A DNA stretch of 64,000 nucleotides from Symbiodinium natans. Lineage: Eukaryota; Sar; Dinophyceae; Suessiales; Symbiodiniaceae. Positions 12,601-22,282 of this stretch are shown here, piece by piece. The stretch lies in assembly GCA_905221605.1 (NCBI GenBank), contig CAJNDS010000247.1, forward strand, positions 1 through 64,000. Reading direction: 5' to 3'. The notes beneath the pieces are model-generated. The model had not been told where the DNA came from. It saw nothing but the letters and a program-made list of their open reading frames with translations, and made no database searches. How positions within the stretch are numbered: position 1 is the first letter of the stretch; each line of letters starts with the position of its first letter. The translations under genes were made by a program, and so were the position numbers.

Positions 12601-13141
12601 AAAGTCCTCCTGGTTCTTAGTAATGAGGGAATTAGGACCCCTGTATATACCCTTAAAGGGAGTATATGGCAGTATATGGGTACTAGGATACCTCATCCCC
12701 TCATTCCCTACTAAGAACCAGCCAGAAGCTGCATGATGCCTTATGCTGCTGGGCTGTTTGGGTACTGACCCTGCTCGCGGCAGGACATGAAAAACTTGGT
12801 TGTCGTAGATGACAACCATGCGCCGCTTGCGGCACAGCTGGCCTCATTTGTGCTGGGCAAGTCCCAGAAGTCCTAGCAGAACGGCATACTCATGATTTTA
12901 GATTCGGCTTGGCACCCTCACCAGCAACCTACGATTGCAGGTTATGACTCGATTTGCCTTCCTTGCTTGGCGAGTGGCCGACAGGCTGCTCGGGTCGGAT
13001 GTCCTTTACATATGCTTTTGTTTAACTGACCGAGGGTTCGTTGCTGCCAGGATGGGGGATCGGATCCACGAGCTCCACGAGAGGGAACTGCAGAGGACCT
13101 GCAGCCGTTCATTGGGGGGGGGGGGGGGGGGTGTCTTTTGA
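3658..13141 (+). CDS. CLC-type chloride channel/transporter with two CBS domains, many exons
   Basis: Membrane Cl- channel or Cl-/H+ exchanger of the CLC family, with a cytosolic CBS pair. Family landmarks occur in order. SSGIPQLIGLLNG is near 3659-3697. VGPEGPMIFIGA is in exon 3926-4041, with the gating Glu at 3990-3992. YTSIGAACGIAAAFRAPIAG is in exon 4352-4435 and GTLFIVEEA begins at 4538. LLCGAMGAAFNALNI lies at about 5360-5409 and LRRALEILVLCLL at about 5585. A degenerate exon ends LPAPG near 9460. ALMGAAAFLGGSGRV is near 10830, and FPVGFATVFAVLVGN leads to GLYHSLI with a candidate pore Tyr at 11153-11155. CBS1 is spread over about 11520-11627, 11728-11768 and 11939-11971. CBS2 is exon 12510-12599 plus 12784 onward. 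The tail DRIHELHEREL is near 13060. Placed introns are 4042-4351, 4436-4537, 11628-11727, 11769-11938, 11972-12091, 12134-12250 and 12600-12783. The N terminus, the exons between 5.7 and 9.3 kb and the exact stop are unresolved. Confidence 0.85.
3780..3806. repeat. (CTG)n microsatellite
   Basis: Nine or so CTG units lie between two CLC exons, probably in an intron. Confidence 0.9.
4625..4740. mobile_element. Family D1 inverted-repeat element in a CLC intron
   Basis: The left end reads GGGTTTACGAATATCAGG and the right end GGAATTGGGAAACCCCCAT, so the termini are imperfect inverted repeats of GGGGTTTCCGAAAT. The interior carries GGCACCCCTAAT twice. It begins within about 20 bases of the end of the CLC exon starting at 4538, and the intron's donor may be the GTTTACG inside its terminus (AGG|GTTTACG at 4627). 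No coding capacity; a MITE or introner-like element. Confidence 0.65.
4833..4885. repeat. 18-bp tandem repeat, three copies
   Basis: The unit GGGGAGTTCAGTCCAGTA is repeated three times without change, the last copy being slightly cut. It lies within a CLC intron region. Confidence 0.9.
7212..7332. mobile_element. Family A inverted-repeat element (diverged)
   Basis: The left end CTACTTGGAAGCTCAGGGT and right end ATGAACCTCCAAGTA are degenerate versions of the family A termini. The interior has TATAAACCCC and GGGGTTATAA as inner inverted repeats. It lies in the unresolved 5.7-9.3 kb part of the CLC gene. Confidence 0.7.
7615..7672. repeat. Telomere-type tract (CCCTAAA), degenerate
   Basis: Several CCTAA/CCCTAAA units mixed with variants such as TTTACACTTTAAACCC. 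Internal, in a CLC intron region. Confidence 0.75.
8318..8404. mobile_element. Family A inverted-repeat element
   Basis: The left end is TACTTGGAGGTTCGTGGTAC and the right end AAACCTCCAAGTA. The short AT-rich interior includes TTATATATTATAT. At about 87 bp it is shorter than the 105-bp copy at 11800, and it lies about 1 kb from another family member. Confidence 0.75.
9826..9960. repeat. Purine-rich minisatellite
   Basis: GGGAGGGAGA-type units are followed by imperfect copies of AGACGGAGGGCCTTCGGGAG at about 9893-9955. Open frames on both strands here are repeat products. Confidence 0.8.
11800..11904. mobile_element. Family A inverted-repeat element, intact, inside CLC intron
   Basis: A 105-bp element with perfect 23-bp terminal inverted repeats beginning CTACTTGGAGGTTCATGG and ending CCATGAACCTCCAAGTAG. 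The interior has TATAA motifs and no coding capacity. It sits inside the CLC intron 11769-11938, 31 bases from the donor and 34 from the acceptor. It therefore looks like an insertion into an intron that already existed, unlike families B and D2. Confidence 0.9.
11975..12088. mobile_element. Family D2 element forming a CLC intron
   Basis: It starts GGGTATTTACC and ends TTCGGAAACCCC, with an interior TATACCCCAAGTAGAA and GGGATCCCC. Relatives are at 20125-20222 and, inverted, at 53525-53610. It fills all but a few bases of the intron 11972-12091 (GAG|GC...GAG|G). GAGG occurs at both edges, which may be a 4-bp target duplication. Confidence 0.75.
12135..12239. mobile_element. Family B element forming a CLC intron
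   Basis: A 105-bp element. It begins CCCAGAGAGCCCAATACTCC and ends TATTGGGCCCTTTGGGT, with an inner palindromic TTCCTTAATTAAGG region. The intron 12134-12250 consists of one G, this element and 11 further bases ending in AG. Exons on both sides continue the CLC reading frame (QSVLSP, then ELLDQDNEITAD). No coding capacity of its own. Confidence 0.88.
12610..12721. mobile_element. Family E inverted-repeat element in CLC intron
   Basis: A 112-bp element with 13-bp perfect termini CTGGTTCTTAGTA / TACTAAGAACCAG, extended imperfectly by ATGAGGGAAT / TCATTCCC. It lies in the CBS2 intron 12600-12783, ten bases after the GA donor and 62 before the acceptor. I saw only this copy in the window. Confidence 0.82.
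13114..13131. repeat. Poly-G tract
   Basis: About 18 G residues fall near the end of the CLC reading frame. Length errors are likely in such tracts, so the exact CLC C-terminal residues and stop are uncertain. Confidence 0.85.
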
Positions 13142-16100
13142 GAAGCGACTGATGAGTTAAGAGACCACGCTTTCTTGCAAGAGGCGACGTGCTCGCCGAA
13201 GTGGCCTGGCGTGATATTGGTGGTTGCCGAGAAACACAGAGCTGACATGAAGCGAAATGAGCGTGCTGTCTTGCACCGATCGTCTTACTGTGGCAGGGTC
13301 GAGCCTCTCACCGACGAATGTATCATCCCACGTAGAGAGCAACAACGACGATGAGAGCCGAGCTTGATGCAACCTGGCCTGGCCATTGAGCGTGTTTTCG
13401 TGGGCCCTGACAGGGGTGTTGGCATGATGACCAAAGAGACCCCAAGTTCACCTCCCCCCTCTCCGTGGGCAAAGGAGTCAGCGACATTGTGAAATTCTTG
13501 GCCGCAGTCGTCTCATGCTGAAGGGCAGACTCTTACAGTGTTTGGCTCGCCGCGAACGCGGCATGCCGAGCACACTTGCCTTGCATCACGGCTTGATGTC
13601 CCAACGCTGGACATCGTGGCCCAGCTGCTAGCATCCTTGACTACTTCCATGCTCTTTCTTAGCTGCATCCATGCTGCAGAGGGCCTTTCTGCACATTGCT
13701 TATGAACTTGTTCCTCGTGTTTGCAAGCGGATCGATGGCAAGGGCATAGAAGGCTGTTCGGGACGCTGTGGTTAGATGCGAGAGTTTGCGAGTAAATGTT
13801 CTCAGGCAGACAACGCGACCATGTCGCGTTTCTGCTGATGAGCTGCAGATGCATGTTGCGGTTTTGCATGATGCGTAATTGACCAGTTGTGAGCACGCGT
13901 AGGGAGCAAAGGTAGGAAGAGAACCGAAGTAGAATGGAGTATACGCAGAGCCAGGCAATGCAGGGCTCGGTAGCAGTTGTCGCAACTCTGCCCACCACTG
14001 CTGCGATTGAGGGGTCTCCCAAACTGTTGCATGCATCAACGGCTCTGGCTGCTTGCGATGTTGAAGCCCCCCCAGTCCGGGATCGAGCATGAAGCGTACG
14101 GATTGTGAGCCGACAAAGTACTCGTACCTGCAACGGGTGTGATGGCCCTCTCCTTTCACAGGCTAACAGCATCATGCTACAGCAGCTTGTTGTGTCTTCA
14201 TCTGCCTGCACGTTCTGCACGTGCAATGCTGGCCGGTTCCGGAGCGGTGCTGGATCAAGAAAGAACGCGTGCATGGATGTCCTGTGATTGCATGTCAGGG
14301 AAAGTGCCTGAGTTACGAAGCTCTGGTCCGATCCCAAAGAGTTGGACTTAGAATGCAGCTTAAAGCGACCCGGTTTCTCGAAGCACGCACCTGCAGCTAC
14401 TGGGGATCAAACATGGGGAATGCTGTCTACGGTCAGGAAGAACCTGCCAGTGAACAGGAGTCGGGTTTTGCATTGCAACAGTTTACTCCTGCAACTTGTG
14501 TTTTGCTCGCCTTCTTGCCGCTTAGCCTTATTTTGCCTTGGCTGTAGAGTGGCTGTGGTCCTTCAGTGGATCCTCGCAGGACACCATCCGACAAGCGACG
14601 CCGAAAGTCTGAACAGGATGCAAGGCGGACTGCACAGATAGCAGCGTCCTGTTGTGCTCTGTCCCTCTGTTTGTGAAGACTGTCTACACCCGAGAAGCAA
14701 CCTATAAAGTCGTACCTGAGCTCGTGCATGCCAGCAGATGACCTGTGTATGCTGCCAGGAATAGCTCTGCGATACTGAGATTTAGACAGAGCTTACAACG
14801 GCTGCTACTTCGACCGCACGTGGCACCCACCAGCTTCTTGAGCGGACACCCATACCTGGGGAATGCTCGGAATACTTGTGCGTGAGCAAAGGCGAGAGCT
14901 ACCTTGGGTGACTCCGTCTGTTGTGCCCATTGACCTGTTCTTCTTTCGACGCATCTTCTCCAGGCTGGGGGAGAGGGCATTGGGGTTGCAAAAGGGGTTT
15001 CAGCTTGGACGGGGGTGGTCATGATTGCATGTGTCTCGTCGTGGTCAAAATCAGCCAAGGCTCTACAGCCACTGAGCGGCAGCAATGAGAGTCGCGTCTT
15101 GCGCTGCCTACCGCTGCCTGCAGAGGCTACATGCATCTGCCGAGGTCAACATGGCGACAGCCAAGGAGAAGTTCCGGTTAGTGTGTTTCAACGAAGTGTT
15201 GTTCGACTTTTCCGTTTGATGCAGATGGATCGGCAGGCCGCCTTGAAATCACTCCTCCAGTTATTCTAGTCACACCTGGCTGCGAAGACCGCTTGGGTCA
15301 CCCGGGGGGGCTTTGGGCGGAGGCCGAAGAGTTCTCGGCGGATGAATACGACGTCGATGGTTCTGGCGCGGTTGGCTGGTATGAGTTTGTGACGGTCTGG
15401 CGAAAAGTCGATCCTTGGTCCCGCACTGGACCTTCCTTTTGACATCTCGTCGCCAAGGTATTCATGAACATTCGCCAACGGAGCAAATGCATTTGCTTCT
15501 TGCGTAGTTTCGCGCGCCTTGTGGGATTTCGACCTGCCAAAATCCCATTCTAAGGACGTCTCCGTGAAACTCTCACTTCCTGAGCGAGTTTTTGTGTTAA
15601 TGGAAGAACCCACATCGTCCTTCGTGGGTGTCATGGCGAGCTGCCTGCCTGAAACTTAGCCCTACCCCTTGGGTGTCTGAGACCCTCCTCATCACGGTAC
15701 CCGAGAAGCTTGATTCGATACCACCCTGTAGGTTCAGCCTGTTATCGAGGTCGCCGATTGTGTTCACCAATTCAGGTCACGGGATGCGCCAGGGGGCGCT
15801 TTTGAGCACTAACCCGCAAGTACGGATCAGCGAAACAACATTTCAGGTTGAAGATCGGCCAGGCAAGCTCATAGCATTCAGGACTCTAGATGCCGTCTTG
15901 ACTTGCGATTTGCAGGCCTGGGATGGGCCTTCAGCCCATATCTGTTAATCCTGGTAGCTCAAAGCTTGATTGCTTGAAGCCCCCTAAACCCTAAAGTCGA
16001 AACTTCAGGCCTCAAGCCTACCTTCAAAGGCGCGACGAGCGAGAGGTAGTTTCCCAGTCCCCTGCACCAAGAAACCCAAACCCACTCAGCGCCCAGCTAT

Positions 16101-17480
16101 TCGGGAGCGAAAAGCTAGAAAACCTTTCGCTCTCAACCCTAGAAATTGCCGAAAAACCCCAAAGTGGCCCTTACAAGGAAGAGTTCTTATTTTTTTTTTT
16201 TTGGGGGGGGGGGGGGGGTTCTTCTGCAAATAGTAGGAAACCTCTCGATGGAATCGATGCGGGGCTCATGAGTCCCCCCAGTTCTGGGTAGTGCGTCTGT
16301 AGGTCGACGCGTTTATCACATTGGGATCTATTGGGATCTCGCCTGTTACACCCCTTTGAATGTGCAGGCTAGTAGTGCCGGAGGCTGGTTTTCGAAAGGC
16401 TGCTTGGGTTGCTCCCTGTAGGTGGTTGAGGGAAGCTGCCTAGCTCAGCTTATCGGCATTTGTGTTGAGAACCGGGTTGGTCGGTATGCTACCGCATGAG
16501 CAAGTGTCTTCTCTCAACCCACCGTGAACTTTGTGCTACTAGCAGCAGTCCTGTCACCTTTCTCGTAATCGAAGCCTTGCCTGCTGCGCGAGAGAGGGCT
16601 GAAATGAACACGGGGGGACTTTACGATATTCTGTGTCCTTGCGAGCTTGCATTGCAACTGAGGTGCGCTCCTGAATGTCTTAATATTTCTCTCTTGCGTC
16701 GCAAGGCTGCATACACTCAATTTTTTCAGTTTTTGGACTTTCATGTGCCCGTTCGCTTCAGATGGTCGAGGATGCTTGCAAATGGCGTCTAGGAGTATTT
16801 CGATTGTGCAGCAGTAGGAGACAGCGGCATCTGCCTGGTTTGTTTCTGGTTTGCTTTGAGAGCAGTGGCTGGGGACTGTGTCCTTCGAGGTAGGTTTCAT
16901 GATTGCGACCCTCCCGGAGATGAAAGAACATACATGCGACGGGTGCGAGCCGGAGCAGAGGAGGCGGAGTGCAAGATCGGTCGGCACGGGGGTGTGTGAC
17001 AGAATGACACAGTGTCGAGTGAGCGACAGTGCGGCCACAATGCGTGCGTCACAGTAAGATTCGCTTTGCCAGACCTGTCTCGCGTGATTTGCTCAACCCC
17101 CGAGGGAGTTCCGAGCTTTTGAATCATTTTGCGTGGGTATCTTTGCGCTAGAGCTTCCCGGCAGCAAAGTGGCAGCCTGCAAGTGAGAAACTCAGCCTTT
17201 TGCACATGTTGTCCCAAACTTCGACCAGACTTCAGCTCTGGCGTGAGGTACATCGTGAGGGTGTGCTCTGCCCCCTTTACCAGAACTGAACTGTTACATT
17301 ACGAGCAGTTCTTGGAGCACGTCACCGACAACCAGGTTCCCATCCTGATTGGCTGACTCGAACGTGGGTTTTGGGGTTTAGGATTTAGTTAGCCTGGGGG
17401 TTGCAACATGTGTAACGTGGAGACACCTCTCGCAATTCACCTTGTAGAATGCAGAAGCTGGAGAGCAGCGGTTTGTCCAG
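13142..17480. other. No resolved gene
   Basis: Several open frames exist, the longest a 274-codon frame on the - strand at 13513-14337, but none shows a family motif. A T-run and G-run lie at 16190-16218, and a short telomere-type remnant at about 15983-16000. Upstream exons of the channel at 17481 should lie here. The frame at 17245-17355 (reading FLEHVTDNQVPILIG) is a weak candidate. Confidence 0.35.
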
Positions 17481-18555
17481 GTGAACTATACTCCATCTCG
17501 CTTTGTCCGTCTGATGCTCTTTGTCATACAGCCCATGAACCTCATCGACCTTTTTGAAGCTCAGCTGAGGGAATCCCGAAAACTCCCGAAAGCCACACCT
17601 CTGTGCAGCTGACGCTCCGCGCTCTGAGGTAATCATACCCTTCGTTGTTGAGTCTTCGTTGTACATCACGACGGCAAATTTCACCGTCTTGCGCGTGCTG
17701 CGCCTGACGCGATTATTTCGCCTGGTGAAGCTGGGCAAGTCCTTCGAGGTGCTACAGATCATTGGCAGAGTCTTTCACAAGTCCATCGCCATGTTCTGGG
17801 TTTTTGCTGTGAACTTGTCTCTGGCCATGTGCTTCTCTGCTGCGACGATCTACTTTGTGGAGGGTGGCGAGTGGGATGACGATGAGAAAACCTATTTGCG
17901 AACTGGCCATGATGGTAAAAAGTCTGAAACGCCCTTCCTCAGCATTCCGCACTCATTCTGGTGGGTTTTCGTCACATTCACCACAGTTGGTCAGTGGCTC
18001 AGTCGCTGCTTCGTTGCTCGAGGTGATTCCGGGATTTCATGTGAAGTTGTCCAGGGCCTGGGCAGTCTTGCATCCGCCTTTTTATGCGTATCCGGCGCCT
18101 GATTGGAGGCTCCACATCCCGGAACATCTAGCGGATCTAGCGCACAAGTGCCCTGTGCTCAGGATACGGCGATGTCGTCCCGGAGACCTTCTTAGGGAAG
18201 CTGATTGGGGCAAGTAGCATGCTTGTTGGCATCTTCGTTCTTGCATTGCCCATCAGCGTCATCTCGACGACATTTGGGGAAGTTTGGCACGAATGGAAGG
18301 AAGAACTTCGGCTAGAAGCCCAGTCACGCGAGGAGGATCTGAGGAGCGTGGAGCTGGCTCTGCAGATCATCGAGAACCGCACTCACCTCACCATCGAGCT
18401 CTATGACCACTCCGATCGCTATCCTCCCGAGTTTCTGGGCCAAGTGCAATACCGCACTCTTCCCCTTGACGTGCAGGAAACGGTCGAGTGTTCCGATGAG
18501 TCGTTTCAGCTCAAGTCGAGCTTCGGCCTGCAAAGAGCCCAAAGAAGACAGAGAG
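17481..18555 (+). CDS. Voltage-gated potassium-type channel (S3-S6 and tail), partial
   Basis: Plasma-membrane cation channel of the voltage-gated K+ type. Exon 17481-17558 carries the start of S3 (FVIQPMNLIDLFE), continued in exon 17629-17989 by VIIPFVVESSLY. S4 follows as VLRVLRLTRLFRLVKLGK with basic residues every third position, then S5 (MFWVFAVNLSLAMCF). The pore helix is IPHSFWWVFVTFTTVG. Exon 18163-18555 completes the filter as TTVGYGD and gives S6 (LVGIFVLALPISVISTTFG). The introns are 17559-17628 (GC-AG, 70 bp) and 17990-18162 (GT-AG), both followed by G. The latter splits the filter Gly codon. A GTAAG donor follows at 18556, so more exons lie downstream. S1-S2 and the start are not found. 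After S6 comes a coiled stretch, then LTIELYDHSD...FLGQVQY, which resembles half of a C2 domain. The GYGD filter indicates K+ selectivity by family knowledge. Confidence 0.88.
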
Positions 18556-19250
18556 GTAAGCTCGCAACACCCTGAGACGTTGAAGTTCTGCTAAACTAAA
18601 CAAATGCACAGTGCCGTCGCCTGGGGGGAGGGGGGTTTTGCGCGATATCACTCGAAGACCGAAGACAGATTTGGCAGACACACGCATGGGGTTTCGGATT
18701 GAGGCTCCGACGAAGGGTCTGCTTGTCCGAGCAAGGACGTCTGGGCATCCGAAGGCACTTTCCGAGAACACTTTCCCTGGCAAAGGCACTTTTCCTGGCA
18801 AAGGCACTTCCCGGAGTGAAGCCAGAATGTGTCAGAAGACACTTGCCGAGGAAACGTCGGGGGAAGGCGCCTCCTAATTAACCTTACACAAGAACAACAT
18901 CCAAAACCTACTGTACAGGCTTTCAACCCTACCTCCTGCTGCTTGCGAGTGCGAGAGCTGAAACCCTGCCTCCAAACCATGCTGGCCTTATGTCAAGTTC
19001 CCCCCGCTCGTTCGCGCAGCTCGCGTGGTGGGAAATGGGGGTCAACAGCTCACGTGGCGTCACGAAGACACGTTGGCGTCCGGGACGTGGCGTCAGGAGC
19101 ATGGCGTCAGAGGCCCACGTGGTGGGATGAAACTATGAGAAGGATTTCCTCGCTCTGGCACGGAGGAATGAAGATCACAAAGGGCCAGTCCAACATGAAA
19201 TGCAACGCCAACTCTTAGAGTGCGCCGGCAAAAGGGGCGAGATAAATCGC

Positions 19251-19376
19251 TTGACCGCCTTGACCGCCTTGACCGCCTTGACCGTCTTGACCGTCTTGAC
19301 CGTCTTGACCGTCTTGACCGTCTTGACCGTCTTGACCGTCTTGACCGTCTTGACCGTCTTGACCGTCTTGACCGTC
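19251..19376. repeat. 9-bp minisatellite (TTGACCGTC), 14 units
   Basis: Fourteen perfect-length units: three TTGACCGCC followed by eleven TTGACCGTC. As 9 is a multiple of 3, every frame is open (LDR, LTV or DGQ repeats), which explains the long open frames on both strands. Confidence 0.97.
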
Positions 19377-19465
19377 CAAGACATCAAGAAGGTCGGCAGG
19401 GTCGGCCTTGGCCCCTACGTTTTGACTGTCGGGACCCTCTGTTCTCTGGAGAAGAGAATCCAGAG

Positions 19466-19581
19466 GGTCAAGAAGGAGCGTCAAGAAGGTAAGGGCGTCA
19501 AAACTGTCAAGGGCGTCAAGAAAGTCAAGAGGGTCAAGACGGTCAAGAGCGTCAAGACCATCATGACCGTCAAGAGCGTCA
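19466..19581. repeat. Degenerate GTCAAGA repeat, opposite orientation to 19251-19376
   Basis: Imperfect units of GTCAAG(A/G)(N)G, the complement sense of the TTGAC unit upstream. The two arrays form a large loose inverted pair separated by about 90 bases. Confidence 0.75.
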
Positions 19582-19923
19582 GGCGATTTAGGTGACTCCC
19601 ACCCTTTTCTCCTTTGAGAAATTCTTTGTGGGCATTTCCCTTTTTAGTCCTTTTGGGTCCTTTTGCGAATCCTATGAATCCTTGGAATCGTTTGATCGTT
19701 CCTTCTTAGCCTCTTTACATTGCGCTTCCGAGGGTTCGTCGTCACTGTGCCTGCTTTGGGGTGAGGGGCTCTGCTCAAGTGAGGGATTTCCTTTCTGAGG
19801 TTCCTAGCACAATAATGATTATTGTACTTTTGGGGCATAGAAGGGGCCCCCCTACTTCGGGAAAGGTTTGACAACGGAAAAATGCACAGACAGGGATAGT
19901 GTCCCGTCAATGATGGATGACTC

Positions 19924-20045
19924 CTAGGTCGGATGAGGGGGGCCCTTAAAAGGGAACCCTTCTGAACCCTCTTCTGGCTCTCTCAAACAGGGACCTTATT
20001 CAGAGGGTCTCTATCCCCAAGGGTCCCCACCATCCTATCCCCTAG
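19924..20045. mobile_element. Possible inverted-repeat element (single copy)
   Basis: Ends CTAGGTCGGATGAGGGG and CCACCATCCTATCCCCTAG are loosely complementary. The interior has GGGCCCTTAAAAGGG and AGAGGGTCT/ACCCTCTTCT pairs. Its size and style match the other small elements here, but I saw no second copy. Confidence 0.4.
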
Positions 20046-20124
20046 TGACTAAGGGGCATGGAAAAAGGTCAGGCGGAGCCTTGGCCGCACAGTCGTGGTA
20101 GCTGTCAGAGTGGTTGCTGAAGTG

Positions 20125-20222
20125 GGTGTTTCCCAAGAGAGGGGTACCCGCTTGTATACCCCAAATAGAACAGAATCCCCTTAAAGGGATCCCCACAAAA
20201 AGGGAAACCCTGTTTTCGGAAC
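20125..20222. mobile_element. Family D2 element
   Basis: It begins GGGTGTTTCCCAAG and ends TTTTCGGAACACC, with the shared interior TATACCCCAAATAGAA and GGGATCCCC. The + strand frame just before it is open up to GTGG|GTGTTTCCC, so the terminus could again act as a GT donor. No downstream exon was identified with confidence. Confidence 0.75.
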
Positions 20223-20756
20223 ACCCCCCCAAGTCTTTTTCGTTGTTTGGCTTGTCGTACTTGTGTGGCCTGAGCATCTCGCGGAGCGTCTGCTACAGGA
20301 GCTGTCCCTTGGGGAAGTCGTCCTGGGATACACCTGGAAGCCTTCGGAGGAACAGGACATGTACAGATATTCTGGTACCCTCGAGGCGGGGTCAAACCAG
20401 TCCAGCCTCTTCCCGAACCATTCCAGCAAAATTCTTGTACTTCTTGATTGGGTCATGGCTGGATCACTCGAGAACGATGATGTAACTTGCAGATGCTTGC
20501 AGTGCCTCTCGCCTAGCTGGCGGCAAGACCTGAAGGCACCACAATGCCAGTCCAACTCAGCATCTTGGAGCTAGTGAACCATCAAGGCCCTCGCAAGGCC
20601 CCTATAGGGTTCAGAAGAGCGCCTAAGAGGTTTTCAGGCATGCAGACTCCAAGGAAGGGCCTCAGGGTAACAATTGCAATCACCACGGACCAGCAAAAAT
20701 ACATGGTTGCGGAAATGCTTTGTGAGTTCCCTAGATGAAAATCCAGGGGGTAGGGG

Positions 20757-20857
20757 TTGGGAAGTTCCCCCTTATACTAACAGCCCTTAGTGGGGATCAT
20801 ATTCCCCCCCTACTATGGTCCTTATTGAGGACTGTTAGTATAGGGGGGAACATCCCA
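20757..20857. mobile_element. Family C inverted-repeat element
   Basis: A 101-bp element with long terminal inverted repeats, TTGGGAAGTTCCCCCTTATA and TATAGGGGGGAACATCCCA, each extending through ACTAACAG / CTGTTAGT. It is similar to 34678-34777 and the partial copy at 60165. No coding capacity. Confidence 0.85.
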
Positions 20858-20922
20858 GGGTAGGAGCACCTAGATGGTTGGGCGGAAGCAATATAAAGGT
20901 AAGCCGAGTCTGTGTAGAGGGA

Positions 20923-21014
20923 TAGGGTTTAGGGTTTCGGGTTTAGGGTTTAGGGTTCAGAGTTTGGGGTTTAGGGTTAGGGTTTAGGGCCCTAAATCCT
21001 AAACTTTAGGGTTG
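20923..21014. repeat. Telomere-type tract with orientation switch
   Basis: TTTAGGG units with variants (TTTCGGG, TTCAGAG, TTTGGGG) run to a junction near 20985-20995 (TTTAGGGCCCTAAAT), after which the repeat is read as CCCTAAA. A TATATATATATATC stretch follows. Confidence 0.9.
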
Positions 21015-21173
21015 TATATATATATATATCTATGTCTGGGGGTTCCTATGAACATGTTTCTTGGGATATGGGTGACCCTGGTCTTGAAAATCACTTAGAC
21101 TGGGCCTGGCAAGCCGGAAGCCCTGTCAGGTCCGCATGCGTCGCGCTCAAGGCCTTCGGACTCAGCCAAATAG

Positions 21174-21470
21174 AAACCCTAAACCCTAAACCCTGAACCC
21201 TGAACCCTGAACCTTAAACCCTAAACCCTAAACCCGAAACCCTAAACCCCGCGCCGTGTTTCACGCTGGCGCCCGATATTCGCTCCTCGGAGATGGTGCT
21301 GCAGAAGCCCTAAACCCTAAAGCCGAAAGCCTAAACCCTAAAGCGTAAACCCTAACCCTAAACCCAAAACCTTTGTCTAAACCGTAAACCCGAAACCTAG
21401 TCGTCCCCTGAAATTGTCCGTGCCAGTGCTTTGTCTTGGCGGGTGGCACACAAACCTAAACCCTAAACGT
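21174..21470. repeat. Telomere-type tracts (CCCTAAA), three blocks
   Basis: Blocks at about 21174-21250, 21306-21395 and 21456-21470 with variants CCCTGAA, CCTTAAA and CCGAAAC, separated by short unique DNA. Confidence 0.9.
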
Positions 21471-22225
21471 GTTCTACATGCATGTGGCACACGATGTTAC
21501 TTTTTTGGCTATGGGGGGGCTGATGGCCGGATCCTGCGGAGAAGTTGATGAGCGACGCAAACCCAACTAGGCCCCACATTGCTTGCTCGACTTGCAAGCC
21601 CCCCCCCCCCCAAAAAAAAAAAGGAATATGCGAACTTCAGCCCAGCTTCGGATAGTTAAGCGCTTCGCCTTCTCGTATGTGGAAACTTCATGTTATGCTC
21701 GTGGTCTGCGATTCTTTGTATCTTCAAAAAGATGGTCGAATCGGGTTGGCTTCCGCTGGCGCTTTGGGTATCTTGACCCGAACGCAACCTGCGCTCTGTG
21801 CAGGACTTCTGCCTAGCGACTGGAAGAAGCACGGGAAACGAAATGTGTATGCATTGGTTCGCTGCTGGCCCAAACCGCCGGAGTCACAAAGGTGCCTGGG
21901 ACTCCAATGATCTATATAATCAAGATTCAGGCTGATTCAGGAATGAAAGTTTGGGGGCCTAGGAAAATATGGAAAAACCCTGCCTGAGCAGATGCATCCG
22001 AGGCTCGGACAAAGTTTCGATGTGACGTTCTACACGCGGATCGTGACGCTTGCCCAAAGAAGTCGATGCTGGAACGGGTGTCTCTTTACCATCTTGAGTC
22101 GTAGATGAAGAGTTGACAAATGATGATCCACCCATCCCCACCCTATTTGCGATGCTTTGAACGACATAGCCACCCTGAACCCTCTTGAAGAAAGGCTCCT
22201 GCAACAGTGAGAAGTCACAACTTAG

Positions 22226-22282
22226 GGATGCCACCCTCGATCCAGTTTGGGATGAGACCTTCGAGTTTGAGTTTGACTGGCC
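22226..22282 (+). CDS. C2-domain exon of an otherwise unresolved gene
   Basis: After TTAG|G the + strand reads DATLDPVWDETFEFEFDWP, a close match to the C2-domain core strand (family pattern: L-[ND]-P-x-W-[ND]-E-x-F-x-F). C2 domains bind Ca2+ and/or phospholipid, or act as docking modules. A GT donor follows at 22283. A further strand (HSIIVYE) can be read at about 22469-22489, consistent with the next C2 segment. Neighbouring exons, start and end are unresolved, so the protein's wider role is unknown. It lies about 3.7 kb past the K+ channel and could belong to the same or a separate transcription unit. Confidence 0.6.

Larger units (their letters stand above)
18556..22225. other. No resolved gene; repeat-rich
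   Basis: Holds the 9-bp minisatellite, three small elements and a telomere-type cluster. A + strand frame at 20263-20574 (reading ELSLGEVVLGYTWKPSEEQ from 20299) follows a plausible AG|G acceptor and may be an exon, but I do not recognise it. Near 18770-18815 a 17-bp unit CCTGGCAAAGGCACTT(T) is partly duplicated. Confidence 0.35.

Noticed and set aside
13513-14337. 274-codon open frame on the - strand
   Set aside because: No family motif, no splice-consistent neighbours, and frames on both strands of the same stretch are similarly open; it would be the only - strand gene.
19175-19595. Repeat proteins read from the 9-bp array (LDR, LTV, DGQ repeats)
   Set aside because: Any 9-bp tandem lacking stops is open in all six frames; no start context or flanking domain supports coding.
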